IMG/VR virus record: IMGVR_UViG_3300029309_000331 | Span: 1-24,575 of that record | Direction: 5' to 3' (one strand) | Origin: a virus | DNA length: 24,575 nucleotides | In this document: piece by piece, positions 1 to 8,022 of the stretch | Layout of the letters: every line of letters begins with the position of its first letter | How positions within the stretch are numbered: the stretch's first letter is position 1 | Translations under genes and position numbers: made by a program | The notes under the pieces: model-generated | The model's input: the letters and a program-made list of their open reading frames with translations, nothing else | What the model was told of the DNA's origin: nothing | The model's database searches: none

Positions 1-970
1 CGGTGAGGGTCGAGTTGATGCTGGCGAGGTTCGTCGTGTTCGTGGCCACGTCAGTGGTGAGCTGCGTCTGCGTGTTGCTGATGCTGGTAGCAGAGGCGTC
101 GAGCGCAGTCTGGCTCGTCTGGATGGAAGCGAGCTGCGTGGTGTTCGTTTGCTGGGCCGTTTGGACGGCTGCGATGTCGGCGGTGTTCTGGTTGGCGACG
201 GACTGGACTGACGCGAGCAGCGTGTTTGCCGAGCTGAGCGTGGTGTTGGCCGTGGTGATCTGGCTCGCCGAGGTGGCCAGATTGGTGTTGATGTTGCCTT
301 CGATGGCGATGATGTCGGCGTAGATCGTGTCGATCTGGCCCTTGGTCGTGGTGGCAGAGGTGGCTGCTGCTTGTGCGAGCGCCAGCGAGCCAGTGACCGG
401 GGTCTCGAAGGCCGTGACGAGGGTTTGAAGGTCGGCGAGGTCTTGCTCGGCATCTTCGGCGTAGCCTCGGGCCAGTTCGGCCTGCTGGGTCGCGACTTGC
501 TCAGCGCTGTTGGCCACGCCTGCGGTGTCGAACAGGAGGTCGGTGTTGGCGGAAGCCTCGAACTCGGCGGCGGATGCGAAGCTCTGGTTATCGGTGTTGA
601 CGATGTAGAGCTTGGTGCCGAGGATGACCATCTCGAGCTGGTTGTAGGTCGTGTGCGTCGCGAAGGTGCCGCCGGAGCGGAGCACGGGCTGGATGTCGGT
701 CCAGCCAGTGTTGGGATCTGAGTAGATGCCGACACGGATCTGGAGCTGCGAGTTGCTGGTGCGGAACTCGAACAGCTCCGCGTTGAACTGGCCGCTCGAG
801 TTGAAGATGTCCGACATGAGATCGGACAGAGACCGGCCACCCCGCTCGGCATCCTCGAGGTAGGTATCGAGAACGTGCTCGCCCGTGTACTCGCTGACAA
901 AGCGAATGCGCTCGGCGCGAGGCCGAGTTGGGGTAAAGCCCTGCGCGTTGTTCTCGGTGTAATGAGCCAT
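1..970 (-). CDS. Tail-fibre-like structural protein, C-terminus cut by window edge
   Basis: The leftward frame is open from an ATG at 970 to the window edge, giving about 323 residues with the C-terminus missing. The start is MAHYTENNAQGF, and its ATG shares one base with the TGA of the upstream gene (TGATG). The first ~110 residues look globular, with a stretch of the type IRVGIYSDPNTGWTDIQP. From about residue 150 the protein is very rich in Ala, Thr, Gln, Asn and Ser with regularly spaced hydrophobics, as in the helical or trimeric shafts of phage fibres and tail needles. I infer a virion appendage (tail fibre or stalk) from composition and from its place in the structural operon. No receptor-binding tip can be seen because it lies outside the window. 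Confidence 0.6.
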   Translation of the reverse strand, partial: MAHYTENNAQGFTPTRPRAERIRFVSEYTGEHVLDTYLEDAERGGRSLSDLMSDIFNSSGQFNAELFEFRTSNSQLQIRVGIYSDPNTGWTDIQPVLRSGGTFATHTTYNQLEMVILGTKLYIVNTDNQSFASAAEFEASANTDLLFDTAGVANSAEQVATQQAELARGYAEDAEQDLADLQTLVTAFETPVTGSLALAQAAATSATTTKGQIDTIYADIIAIEGNINTNLATSASQITTANTTLSSANTLLASVQSVANQNTADIAAVQTAQQTNTTQLASIQTSQTALDASATSISNTQTQLTTDVATNTTNLASINSTLT

Positions 971-1266
971 CAGTAGATGCCCGTATCCTTCATGTACTTG
1001 ACCACGGCAGCACGAGTGGGCTGACGGGTAAGGTCGTCGAGGAAGCGGGTCATCTCGCCCTCGAGACTGTCGTGCCGCTGGTTAAGCTCGGTCATGGATT
1101 GGCGGGCTTCAGCGAGGTAGCCCGTGACGCGAGTGCGCTCGGCTTCGATCTCAATGCTGAGAGCTTCAAGGATGGTTTGCAGAACGTCGCGCTCCTTGGC
1201 ACTCAGGTTCTGTAACTGAGCACGGAGGACAATGTTCTTGCTGGGGTCGAGACGGTTGGTAGCCAT
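970..1266 (-). CDS. Small helical/coiled-coil protein
   Basis: A 98-residue protein starting MATNRLDPSK. An in-frame ATG eight codons upstream lies inside the previous gene; I prefer the ATG at 1266 because GGAAG lies at the right distance before it and it follows the previous stop (TGA at 1270-1268) directly. The sequence is charged, with heptad-like leucines and alanines from about residue 10 to 80, predicting a long helix or coiled coil. There is no signal peptide or membrane segment. It is translationally coupled to the fibre-like gene downstream, so a role in virion assembly (chaperone, scaffold or small tail component) is possible. I do not recognise a family. Confidence 0.65.
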   Translation of the reverse strand: MATNRLDPSKNIVLRAQLQNLSAKERDVLQTILEALSIEIEAERTRVTGYLAEARQSMTELNQRHDSLEGEMTRFLDDLTRQPTRAAVVKYMKDTGIY

Positions 1267-1267
1267 G

Positions 1268-1519
1268 TCACTTCCTGCTCTTGGTGCCACTGCACTTCCA
1301 GCGTTTACGGCTGAGGCGCAGAGGCGAGTTGGGGTCTTTCGCAGCCTTGGGGTGGCGCTTCATCTGGCCAGCGGATCGACTGCAATAGCTGTTCCCTTTT
1401 GATGTGCCGGGGCGCACGCGGGGACCGCCGCCTTTGGCGGAGCCCGCTTGGCCGTAGCTGACGCGCTTGCCGGAGGCCGTGACTTTGACCTTCGCTTTTC
1501 CTTTGGCGGGCTTGGCCAT
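1268..1519 (-). CDS. Small basic Cys-containing phage protein
   Basis: An 83-residue, strongly basic protein starting MAKPAKGKAKVKV, with AGGAAG before the ATG and the previous stop overlapping the ribosome site. A longer start exists upstream but runs through the neighbouring gene. The central part (GKRVSYGQAGSAKGG) and the C-terminal pattern LSRKRWKCSG, with a second Cys in NSYCSRSAGQM, resemble small basic proteins I recall from many environmental phages and some large DNA viruses. No function is known to me. It is one of five consecutive tiny Lys/Arg-rich genes between portal and fibre. A virion-internal or DNA-binding role is inference from charge and position. Confidence 0.65.
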   Translation of the reverse strand: MAKPAKGKAKVKVTASGKRVSYGQAGSAKGGGPRVRPGTSKGNSYCSRSAGQMKRHPKAAKDPNSPLRLSRKRWKCSGTKSRK

Positions 1520-1520
1520 G

Positions 1521-1757
1521 CTACTTCCTCTTCTTACCCGACGCGGTCGTTGACCATTTGATGCGTTTGCTGCTGGTCTTCTTCGCGGCGTTACGCTTCT
1601 TCTCACTGGCCGACATCTTCGCGGCGACAGCCTTCGGGCGACAGGCGGGGTAGCTTTTTCGCTTTTCGCCCGCCTTCCGTCCGCAAGGCTTTCCGGTCTT
1701 CACATCACGCCAGTCCTGCCGAAACCATTTCTTGAGGCCACCGCTGTAGCTGGTCAT
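1521..1757 (-). CDS. DUF5872-like small basic protein
   Basis: A 78-residue protein starting MTSYSGGLKKWFRQDW. The N-terminal pattern GGLKKWF..DW.DVKTGKPCGR, followed by Y-P-A-C-R-P, is the signature I associate with DUF5872, a small family found in phages and in nucleocytoplasmic large DNA viruses, with no established function. The two Cys (CGR and ACRP) could bind a metal or form a disulfide. The C-terminal third is almost all Lys, Arg, Ser and Ala. Its ATG overlaps the TGA of the preceding gene by four bases (ATGA at 1757-1754), so it is translationally coupled. The family call rests on motif recall only. Confidence 0.7.
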   Translation of the reverse strand: MTSYSGGLKKWFRQDWRDVKTGKPCGRKAGEKRKSYPACRPKAVAAKMSASEKKRNAAKKTSSKRIKWSTTASGKKRK

Positions 1758-1930
1758 TTCTTGGTCTTCTTTTTGGTGGTGCCGGACTTCCAGCCACCGC
1801 CCATCTCCTTGTACTTTTTAGCGGCGTACCCGTTTGCATACGCGCTCGGATATACCTTGTACTTGGCTTTGGCGGCGGCCTTGGCCTTGGCCCATTTGCT
1901 GGGGCTAGTGGGGACTGGTTTGCTCGCCAT
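1754..1930 (-). CDS. Small basic protein with YPSAYANGYAAKKY motif
   Basis: A 58-residue protein, MASKPVPTSPSKWAKAKAAA..., ending in KKKTKK. The core KYKVYPSAYANGYAAKKYK resembles the 'K-x-K-(V/W)-x-P-SAYA-x-(G/A)' pattern of small basic proteins in marine phages and giant viruses, often encoded next to the DUF5872-type gene as here. The ATG at 1930 follows the preceding stop by a few bases, and GAAGAAGAAG precedes it. The stop overlaps the next start (ATGA). The function is unknown. The high positive charge suggests nucleic-acid binding or packaging as a virion component. Confidence 0.65.
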   Translation of the reverse strand: MASKPVPTSPSKWAKAKAAAKAKYKVYPSAYANGYAAKKYKEMGGGWKSGTTKKKTKK

Positions 1931-1932
1931 GA

Positions 1933-2046
1933 CTACTTCTTCTTCTTGGCGCTCATCATCTTTTTGCCAGACTTTTTAGCGGCGGCTTTCGCGCGCTTCA
2001 TTCCGGCTGGCGTGTAGGCGAATTTTTTTCCATTGACCATGGGCAT
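1933..2046 (-). CDS. 37-residue basic peptide MPMVNGKKF family
   Basis: A very short reading frame starting MPMVNGKKFAYTPAGMKRAK and ending in a Lys-rich tail. A clear ribosome site, AAGGAG, sits about 8 bases before the ATG, which supports translation despite the length. Similar 'MPMVNGKKF-x-YT-x-x-G' peptides are, to my recollection, common in environmental phage genomes, with no known function. It sits in frame with the packing logic of its neighbours: its stop (1935-1933) is 2 bases before the next start. Confidence 0.6.
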   Translation of the reverse strand: MPMVNGKKFAYTPAGMKRAKAAAKKSGKKMMSAKKKK

Positions 2047-2093
2047 GGTTCGGCTCCTTACAGGTTGAGGGGGTTGATTTTAGGAGGGGGTCG

Positions 2094-2216
2094 TCAGTAT
2101 TTCCGCTTTCCGATCATTCCGGGCTTGGTTGCACCAGTTTTGCGGGCGGCAGAGGTCTTGGCCTTGCCTCTGGCAACGGGCTTACGAGCGGGGGCTTTCT
2201 TCATGTAACCGGGCAT
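2094..2216 (-). CDS. 40-residue basic peptide
   Basis: A short frame, MPGYMKKAPARKPVARGKAK, continuing to GMIGKRKY. It contains no acidic residue and is about one third Lys/Arg. AAGGA precedes the ATG by about 8 bases. It is the first gene after the portal and opens the run of tiny basic genes. The function is unknown. Length and charge resemble protamine-like or virion-internal peptides, but that is inference. Confidence 0.55.
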   Translation of the reverse strand: MPGYMKKAPARKPVARGKAKTSAARKTGATKPGMIGKRKY

Positions 2217-2282
2217 AGTGCGCGTCCTTGTTGAATTGGATGAGCGCACTATGGCTGAGAGGGTTTGGCCCTGTCGTCCCGG

Positions 2283-4199
2283 TCAGCGGGGCATCGGAAT
2301 GAGGTTTCCGCGCTCTACATCGCGCTGGATGGTCTCGGCCTCTTGGATCTTTCCGGTCGCGCCACGGTCGGCTTGAGCCATGGCCATTTGTTGGCTTGGG
2401 CTGAGGCCGTTCTGCTGAAGCTCTTCGGGGCTGATACGGAAGCGGTCGAGGTCTGAGACGCCCATTGACCGGATGGCTTCCTCGGTGATCTGAGACATGT
2501 CGAACTCCATGTTCAGGCCCGTGGTGTTCATGATCTGGATCATCTGCATCCACACGTTCGGATCGCGAGTTGGCTCGAGCGGGAGCGAGCCGTCGATCAC
2601 GAGGTAGTCGATGTCACCGTCCAGCATGTTCGGCGTGAAGTCGAGGTAGCCATCGTTGGTTATGGATTGGAGGTTGGCCGGAAGCGACTTGGGGTTCACC
2701 TGCACTGAGCCAGATGCGGCGACGGCATCTTGGATGTTGCCGATCATCATGCGGACCATAGGTCGGATGGTCTGAGCGGAGGTCAGGCGGCTGAGCACGC
2801 CGAGGCGCTGAGAGCCGAGTTGGGTCAGGCGCTGGATCTCAGTCGCGGTGCGCACGTCGGAGGTGGGCACACCCTGCTGGGCGTCGGATGCGGCTGAGAC
2901 GCGCTGCTTGAGATCGGCCATGGCGGCGATGTCGTTGAAGTGGCCACGGGTCACGTCTGGGATCTGGCTGATAAACAGGCCCTCGCCGGGGTTGGTGCCG
3001 GGGAGCGTGCGCACGATACCGAAGGGGTTGCGGTCGATCAGGTCACTGATGTGAATGCGGCTCGGGTCAGCGAAAATGAGGTTGGTCATCGTCGCGGAGA
3101 TGTTGTCGATACGACTGCGCAGCAGGTACGTCGCGATGTGATGCATCGGAAGCAACAAGTCGTAAAGCGACTGCGAGAAGGTCTTGTGGCTGTCGTGGTA
3201 GAGGCTGCCAAAGACGAAGGGGAGCTGCTTGCCGTAAGGATTGAGCTGGAAACGGATGCACACCTCTTCGTCGAGGATGGTGGCGGTCAGGTAGACGGTG
3301 CCAGCTTGTGGCATGCCGATTTCCCAGCCCTGCACGCGGAACCAGATTTCGTCCACGGTGCGGGCGGAGCCAAGCTGGAAGGAAGAGCTGTCCTCGGTGG
3401 TGGGATTGAAGACGGGGTCCACGTTGAGACCCTGCATCATTTCCTTGTGGTTCTTGTGGCTGTTCCAGCCGGTGCGAGTGGAGGTCCGGCTCTCACTGAG
3501 GGCCGGGTACTTGTTCATCTTGGGGTACAGGCCCGACGAGAGCAGCGCGGAGGTGCTCATGTACTCGGTGCTGACCACAAACTGCATGCGGTCCCACTCG
3601 CCCCACTGGACGCGGGGGTCAGGAAAACAGCGGCGCGGGTCGATGTTGACCAGATGGTTGGTGTTGTCGCGCTGGCTCCATACGACTTTGGTCGGGGCGA
3701 AACCGTAGCGGATGCCGTCCTGAAGCATTTGCAGCAGCTTGGTCTCGCCTGCCGTGCGGCGCATGTGTTGGTGCAGGATGCGCTCGAGGACTAGGGCGGC
3801 GTTCCGGCTTTTGCGGTTGAGGCCCTCCAGCATGAACATCGGATTGCGGCCCGTCAGAGCGGCCATCTGGTAGGTCAGGACAGTGTCCGCGATAGCGCGG
3901 GTGTCCGACATGACTGCCTTCTCACGGAACTCGGTGCTGTCGGGCGGCGTGTAAACGTCGTGCGCGCGGTCTGCCTCGCGCCATGCATCGTAGCGCTGCG
4001 AGATTTTGGCGTAGCTCATCTCGGCGCAGCTTTTGACGTACTGCACGATCTTGCGCTCTTGCTCGTCGGTGAGCAGGTCGCTGATGTCGATGTTGGCCTC
4101 GAGCGCCTGAGCGTGCTCGCTCAGGTCCGCGATCTGCCGAGTGCTCTCAAGTTGCTCGCTGGCGGACGAGCGGTAGTCGCCAAAATATGAAGTAGCCAT
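2283..4199 (-). CDS. Phage portal (head-tail connector) protein
   Basis: A 638-residue soluble protein directly downstream of the large terminase. It would form the dodecameric ring through which DNA is packaged and to which the tail attaches. Size, position and composition fit podovirus-type portals of about 500-700 residues. These include an N-terminal helical region, a central part with IDPRRCFPDPRVQWGEWDR and DEIWFRVQGWEIG, a long helical stretch SRIDNISATMTNLIFADPS, and an acidic, Gln/Met-rich C-terminus. The ATG at 4199 follows TerL by 42 bases. I see no strong Shine-Dalgarno sequence before it, only AGG further away, so coupling or an atypical initiation site is possible. The assignment rests on synteny plus general resemblance, not on a diagnostic motif. 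Confidence 0.82.
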   Translation of the reverse strand: MATSYFGDYRSSASEQLESTRQIADLSEHAQALEANIDISDLLTDEQERKIVQYVKSCAEMSYAKISQRYDAWREADRAHDVYTPPDSTEFREKAVMSDTRAIADTVLTYQMAALTGRNPMFMLEGLNRKSRNAALVLERILHQHMRRTAGETKLLQMLQDGIRYGFAPTKVVWSQRDNTNHLVNIDPRRCFPDPRVQWGEWDRMQFVVSTEYMSTSALLSSGLYPKMNKYPALSESRTSTRTGWNSHKNHKEMMQGLNVDPVFNPTTEDSSSFQLGSARTVDEIWFRVQGWEIGMPQAGTVYLTATILDEEVCIRFQLNPYGKQLPFVFGSLYHDSHKTFSQSLYDLLLPMHHIATYLLRSRIDNISATMTNLIFADPSRIHISDLIDRNPFGIVRTLPGTNPGEGLFISQIPDVTRGHFNDIAAMADLKQRVSAASDAQQGVPTSDVRTATEIQRLTQLGSQRLGVLSRLTSAQTIRPMVRMMIGNIQDAVAASGSVQVNPKSLPANLQSITNDGYLDFTPNMLDGDIDYLVIDGSLPLEPTRDPNVWMQMIQIMNTTGLNMEFDMSQITEEAIRSMGVSDLDRFRISPEELQQNGLSPSQQMAMAQADRGATGKIQEAETIQRDVERGNLIPMPR

Positions 4200-4241
4200 G
4201 GTGGTTGGTGTGACCTAGTTGGCGGAGGTTGTCGTCCTCGG

Positions 4242-5960
4242 TTAGCGCTTGTGACGGGGCTGACGCTTGAGGTCGTCGTCGTAGGCGGACATGCCGAAGC
4301 CAGCCCACTTCTGTTGGGGGCGTCCGGCCTTGCCGAGTTCGTCGTTTAGGCTGCCGCCGTAGGTGTTGAGGCTGAGAGGGCCTGCGGCAGCGATCTGGTC
4401 CTCGAACGGCTGAAGGTGCTGACGGCTGAGAACGTCGATGGTCATGGACAGGGCGTCTACTTGGTCATCGTATTTCGCGGAGGGGAAGGCCGTGCATTCT
4501 TCGACAAAGGCATCGAGCCAGTTGGCGCGGGATGGCAGGAGGACGCGGCCACCCTCAAGGAAGGGCAGGATCGAGTGGACGCGCGTTTCCTTGTCGCCCT
4601 TGCCTTTGGGCTGGTACGGCAGGACGTTGACGCCGCTCTCCCGGCGCAGCTCCTGAATAATCATGGTGCCGGAGGTGACGGCCTCGATATAGAAGCCACG
4701 GAGCCCCTTGCCGCGCCAGCGATTGTTGAGATGGACAAGGCGGCGCTTGAGCTCGGGGCTCTCCCAGCGGCCACGGTCCACTTGCAGGATATACATGTCG
4801 CCCTGCTGGCTGAGGCCAGCGACGAGGGCCACAGTGTAGTTGGCGCGGCTGGATTTGGTGAAGGCGGTGTCCACGCCGATGATGAGGCTGGCGAAGTTTT
4901 CGGGCGTCTGCTCGGGCTCGTAGTAAGTCCAGTAGCTGTCCTTGATGATGCCGCCACCACGGATGTACGGCGTCTGCTGGTATTGCGCGTGAAACTCGAA
5001 CGGGCTGAGGCGCTCGCGCTTTTGGAGCCACTCAAGGTCGAAGCCACGTTGGGGCCACAGGGCCTTGTGGACCGTGGCGTCCGGGTAGTTCGTGCCGGGG
5101 CCGACGTACTTTTCGTCTGTCTCGAGCTTATGGAATACGCCGGGCTTGGTGTAGAGCTCGTGGCCTTCAGGCAGGCTGATGCGGGCGGTGCGCTTGGTGA
5201 GCGGCACCTCTTGGCGGGCGGGGATGTTGAGGTGCATCCACTCGTCCTCGTGCCACTCGTCGAGTTCGGTGATGCGGCCCGACAGGTCGTCGGTGTGCCA
5301 GCGTGTTTGAATGACGATCTGGCGAGGCTGAAGGCCGGAGACCTCGGGCTGCATACGGGTGCTGAGGGAGCCAACGTAGAAGTCCCACACCTTGTTGCGC
5401 ATGGTCGGGCTCTCGGCTTCCTCGCGGGAGCGGATGGGGTCGTCAATGATGAGAAGGTTGGCAGCTCGGCCAACAGTGGTGCCGCCGACGCCGATGCCGT
5501 AGTAGACGCCGCCCTGTTCTGTGGCCCACTCCTGTGGCGCTTGGCGCTTGGGGTTGAGGCTGAAGTCGGTGAAGGCTTTCTGGGCCTCGGGGTGTTTGAC
5601 GTTGGCGAGCACGTTCTGGCCAAAGCCACGGGCCAGATCGTTGTTGTAGCTGGTGGTCATGATGAAGCGGCGCGGATCGCGCAGCATGAACCACGCCGGG
5701 AACAGCTCGGTGCAGTAGGTCGATTTGGCGTGCCGTGGCGGCAGGTTGATCATGAGGTTGCGCACGGGTGCCTTGGTCTCGGGGTGCGCAAGCTCGTCCT
5801 TGCCAAAGGCGTCGAGAGTGGCGGCGAGGTCGAGGTGGAACTGCGGGATCGTCCAGTCGGGGTGCAGCAGGCGGACGAAGTCGATGAAATTATCTTGGGC
5901 CTTACGGAGGGCGAGAAGGCGTTTGAGCGCCTTTTGTTTGTCAGTCTTTGAAAGGCTCAT
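4242..5960 (-). CDS. terL: Terminase large subunit (packaging ATPase/nuclease)
   Basis: A 572-residue DNA-packaging motor. The N-terminal ATPase has the Walker A-like PPRHAKST (residues 74-81), Walker B LLIIDD (169-174) followed by P-x-R-x-x-E, and a coupling motif QTRWHTDDL (about 218-226). The C-terminal RNase H-fold nuclease shows the acidic residues of IIGVDTAF (D364), FYIEAV (E426) and KYDDQVDAL (D498/D499, D502). All key residues are present and the length is typical. Its ATG overlaps the end of the upstream 80-aa gene by 20 bases. No good ribosome site is visible, so translational coupling is likely. It works with a small terminase and with the portal encoded just downstream. Confidence 0.97.
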   Translation of the reverse strand: MSLSKTDKQKALKRLLALRKAQDNFIDFVRLLHPDWTIPQFHLDLAATLDAFGKDELAHPETKAPVRNLMINLPPRHAKSTYCTELFPAWFMLRDPRRFIMTTSYNNDLARGFGQNVLANVKHPEAQKAFTDFSLNPKRQAPQEWATEQGGVYYGIGVGGTTVGRAANLLIIDDPIRSREEAESPTMRNKVWDFYVGSLSTRMQPEVSGLQPRQIVIQTRWHTDDLSGRITELDEWHEDEWMHLNIPARQEVPLTKRTARISLPEGHELYTKPGVFHKLETDEKYVGPGTNYPDATVHKALWPQRGFDLEWLQKRERLSPFEFHAQYQQTPYIRGGGIIKDSYWTYYEPEQTPENFASLIIGVDTAFTKSSRANYTVALVAGLSQQGDMYILQVDRGRWESPELKRRLVHLNNRWRGKGLRGFYIEAVTSGTMIIQELRRESGVNVLPYQPKGKGDKETRVHSILPFLEGGRVLLPSRANWLDAFVEECTAFPSAKYDDQVDALSMTIDVLSRQHLQPFEDQIAAAGPLSLNTYGGSLNDELGKAGRPQQKWAGFGMSAYDDDLKRQPRHKR

Positions 5961-6183
5961 TGGAGGCCAACTTTGCTCTGAGGAGACGGGCGGTCATGAG
6001 TTTCTGGCGGTCGGAGGGAAGGGCTGCGGTCTCGGAGGCAATGCGCCCGAGATGCTCCATGATGGCCTCGTAACGCTTGTGCTCGGGTATATTTGAAAGG
6101 TCGAGCTGGGCCATGGCCTTGCCGAGTTGCTCGACAGTGATGGTGGCCGGGATGGCCTCTTTTTGGCGGTTTCTTACGTTCAT
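5941..6183 (-). CDS. Small helical protein between terminase genes
   Basis: An 80-residue protein starting MNVRNRQKEAIPATI. A much longer upstream start would overlap the 380-aa gene and give low-complexity Ser/Pro/Arg sequence, so I use the ATG at 6183, 10 bases after that gene's stop. The protein is mostly helical (EQLGKAMAQLDLSNIPEHKRYEAIMEHLGRIAS) and basic at the end, and its last 20 bases overlap terL. Lying between a candidate small terminase and TerL, it may be part of the packaging complex, or may itself be the small subunit. No motif decides this. Confidence 0.6.
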   Translation of the reverse strand: MNVRNRQKEAIPATITVEQLGKAMAQLDLSNIPEHKRYEAIMEHLGRIASETAALPSDRQKLMTARLLRAKLASNEPFKD

Positions 6184-6193
6184 GAGCAGTTCT

Positions 6194-7336
6194 CTATACG
6201 ACCGAGGCGGGATCGTCGTCCTCGGTGGGATTGATGACACGGGCGGGCTCGGCGTCGATGACTGGTGGGGCATGCCCTTCGGTCTCCGCGATGAGGGCTT
6301 CGATCTCTTCGGTGGTGAGGTTTTCGATGGCGCGGGCCTCCTCGGTGTGTTCCTCAGCGACGTGGGCGTCCGGCAGGACTTTGCCCATGAGGGTCTTGAA
6401 GACTTGGACTTGGCTGCTGTTCCATTCGTGGTCGCCGGATAGGACAGCCTTGGCCATGCGCACGAGGTCTTCACTGTCGCGGAAGATCTGCTGGCGCAGC
6501 TTGTTGCGCTGGGCCTTTGTGATGGGCGGGGTCTTGCCCCGCGCGGGAATGATCTCGTTCATGAGTGTGTCTCCGTCTGTGTTGACGCACCGGAGCAGGA
6601 AGTTCCAGCGCACGTTGTACTTGTTGTTGAGGGTCCATTTGTGGGCGGTGCGGCCCGTCGCGATGCGTTGGGGCAAGTTGCGCTGGATGTACTTGTCGCG
6701 CGCACGTTCGACGCGGAAGGAGCGGCGGGACACCCATTGGCCACAGTAGGCGTCCCAGAGGTAACGGCAGTTTGGGTTGCAATAAACATGGCGCACCCGC
6801 TGGTCGGGGTCGTCCGGGGCGATGTAGCGGTCCCGGTGCTCGACGTTCATCATCACGCCGAGACTGGCGAAGGGGCGGTTGCACCAGTGGCAGTGGACAA
6901 CTGCGCCATGGCAGTCGGGCGCGTCCTCGTATTCGTTTGACCAGTGGGTGATGACGGGCGCGTCACGCGGAATGTACTTGGGCAGGTGGGCCACCTGTGG
7001 GCCAAGGTGGTCGAGTTTCACGCGGCGCGGGCCGAGAGGCGTGGTCGCGTGCGGAACGTGCGAGAGCCATGGTGGGTTTGGCAGGCGGGGCCCAAAAAGG
7101 CGGCGGGGGCTGAGCAGTATGTCCGGGCGGAGGCTGAGCTGGTCAGGGCCAAGTAGGTAGCGCTCGACTACGCCGGACCATGTGTATGGCTTCGGGTGAG
7201 TGGGGTACTCCTTCACCTCGTCCAGCGTCGGGTAGTACAGGTCCGGCCATACGGGCACCTCCTCCGGCTTCCAGTATTCCTCCGGCGGTCGGCCCGCGAG
7301 CCGCTTGGCCCAATTGTCCTCGTTCTTCGCGCTCAT
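6194..7336 (-). CDS. Zn-binding protein, candidate small terminase
   Basis: A 380-residue protein and the first gene of the leftward structural operon. The middle carries a dense metal-ligand cluster: C142, H143, C149, H150, C152, then H167, C186, C190 and C198, a treble-clef or double zinc-finger-like arrangement. The C-terminal part has an R-x-x-I-x-x-D...M-A-x-x-V-L-x-G region and FKTLMGKVLPD (313-323), followed by acidic residues. The K-x-L-P-D pattern recalls the C-terminal helix of several phage small terminase subunits. With TerL two genes downstream, a DNA-recognition role in packaging is the best guess; an HNH-like nuclease remnant is an alternative. The N-terminus is Pro/Trp/Tyr-rich and unfamiliar. 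Confidence 0.6.
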   Translation of the reverse strand: MSAKNEDNWAKRLAGRPPEEYWKPEEVPVWPDLYYPTLDEVKEYPTHPKPYTWSGVVERYLLGPDQLSLRPDILLSPRRLFGPRLPNPPWLSHVPHATTPLGPRRVKLDHLGPQVAHLPKYIPRDAPVITHWSNEYEDAPDCHGAVVHCHWCNRPFASLGVMMNVEHRDRYIAPDDPDQRVRHVYCNPNCRYLWDAYCGQWVSRRSFRVERARDKYIQRNLPQRIATGRTAHKWTLNNKYNVRWNFLLRCVNTDGDTLMNEIIPARGKTPPITKAQRNKLRQQIFRDSEDLVRMAKAVLSGDHEWNSSQVQVFKTLMGKVLPDAHVAEEHTEEARAIENLTTEEIEALIAETEGHAPPVIDAEPARVINPTEDDDPASVV

Positions 7337-7724
7337 TCGTTCAAATTTTACCGGCTTGGTTTCAAAAATTCAGCGCGATTGCGTGGGCACCAGTAACAGT
7401 GATCGCGTCACCGCGACGGCGGGCATAGGCACCCGCCCCCCCATGCGCGAAAAACGTGTCCGTGCGCGACATTCGCCGTAAGGCGGCGTCCTAAACCTCT
7501 GGCAAATCAGCGTTTTCCACTCCCCCTGAAGGGGAATTACGGCGTCGGATCGGCCTCGGCTGGCTCGGCTCCCCTCGGTTTGGCGGCTTGGCAATTTGTG
7601 ACCTTTCGCAGTGCTACCCGCCAAGACTTAGCGCCATTGGAACTCACGGTCTTACCCACGTCTGAACCGATGGCGGCTCCCGAAGGGGAATAACCACGGC
7701 AAAACATCACGAAAGGACATTGCC
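7337..7724. other. Divergent intergenic region
   Basis: About 390 bases separate the leftward structural operon from the rightward module. A short leftward frame here is low-complexity and has no ribosome site, so I do not call it. The region holds a variant CCCCTGAAGGGG hairpin (7523-7534), a small GCC/GGC hairpin near 7470, and the first copy of the CCCGAAGGGGAATA element (7679-7693) just before the first rightward gene. Close to the left start, GGTAAAATTT on the minus strand could be a -10 box with a weak CTGAAT -35. No convincing promoter is seen for the right side. Confidence 0.5.
7679..7693 (+). repeat. CCCGAAGGGGAATA element, copy 1
   Basis: First exact copy of a short intergenic repeat. 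CCC-GAA-GGG(G) can fold as a tight three-base-loop hairpin and is followed by AATAA. It lies about 30 bases before the start of the first rightward gene. Confidence 0.7.
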
Positions 7725-7973
7725 ATGACTTGGGATTTTCACTCCGGGCCTCGCTCCCTCGCCACTTCGTTCATGTTCGACGCGCCCTATTCCGCGTTCA
7801 AATCGCAGGACGCGCTCCAGCACCATCTCGTCACCGAGATGGTGCGAGATGCGGTCGAGAACGATCCGCTCCTCCAAGAGGAGGGCGGCGTCGAGTTTGT
7901 CGCCGAGCAGATTGTGAGCCTCGCTACTGAAGTAGCGGAGCAATACTTCGACGACCTCCGCAGCAGCTTCTAA
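7725..7973 (+). CDS. Small acidic unknown protein
   Basis: An 82-residue acidic protein, MTWDFHSGPRSLATSFMF..., with a helical second half (VEFVAEQIVSLATEVAEQYFDDLRSS). ACGAAAGGACATTGCC before the ATG gives a good ribosome site (AAAGGA). It is the first gene of the rightward module and is followed at once by a hairpin. I recognise no family, and there is no membrane segment or metal-binding motif. Leading the operon and being small and acidic, it fits the pattern of early phage proteins acting on host factors, but that is only context. Confidence 0.6.
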   Translation: MTWDFHSGPRSLATSFMFDAPYSAFKSQDALQHHLVTEMVRDAVENDPLLQEEGGVEFVAEQIVSLATEVAEQYFDDLRSSF

Positions 7974-7977
7974 TCCT

Positions 7978-7999
7978 CAGCCCCTCTTCTGAGGGGCTG
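7978..7999 (+). terminator. Perfect 9-bp hairpin without T-tract
   Basis: CAGCCCCTC-TTCT-GAGGGGCTG forms a perfect 9-base-pair stem with a four-base loop 4 bases after the stop of the preceding gene. No run of T follows, so it may be an mRNA-stabilising or processing hairpin rather than an intrinsic terminator. Confidence 0.55.
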
Positions 8000-8022
8000 C
8001 ACTCTCTCGAAAGGAATGACCC

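Noticed and set aside
4416-5951. Rightward frame of 511 codons opposite terL
   Set aside because: Antisense shadow of the terminase gene caused by its codon bias; the terminase frame has Walker and nuclease motifs.
7370-7624. Leftward 84-codon frame in the divergent intergenic region
   Set aside because: No ribosome site, low-complexity sequence, and it covers likely promoter DNA.
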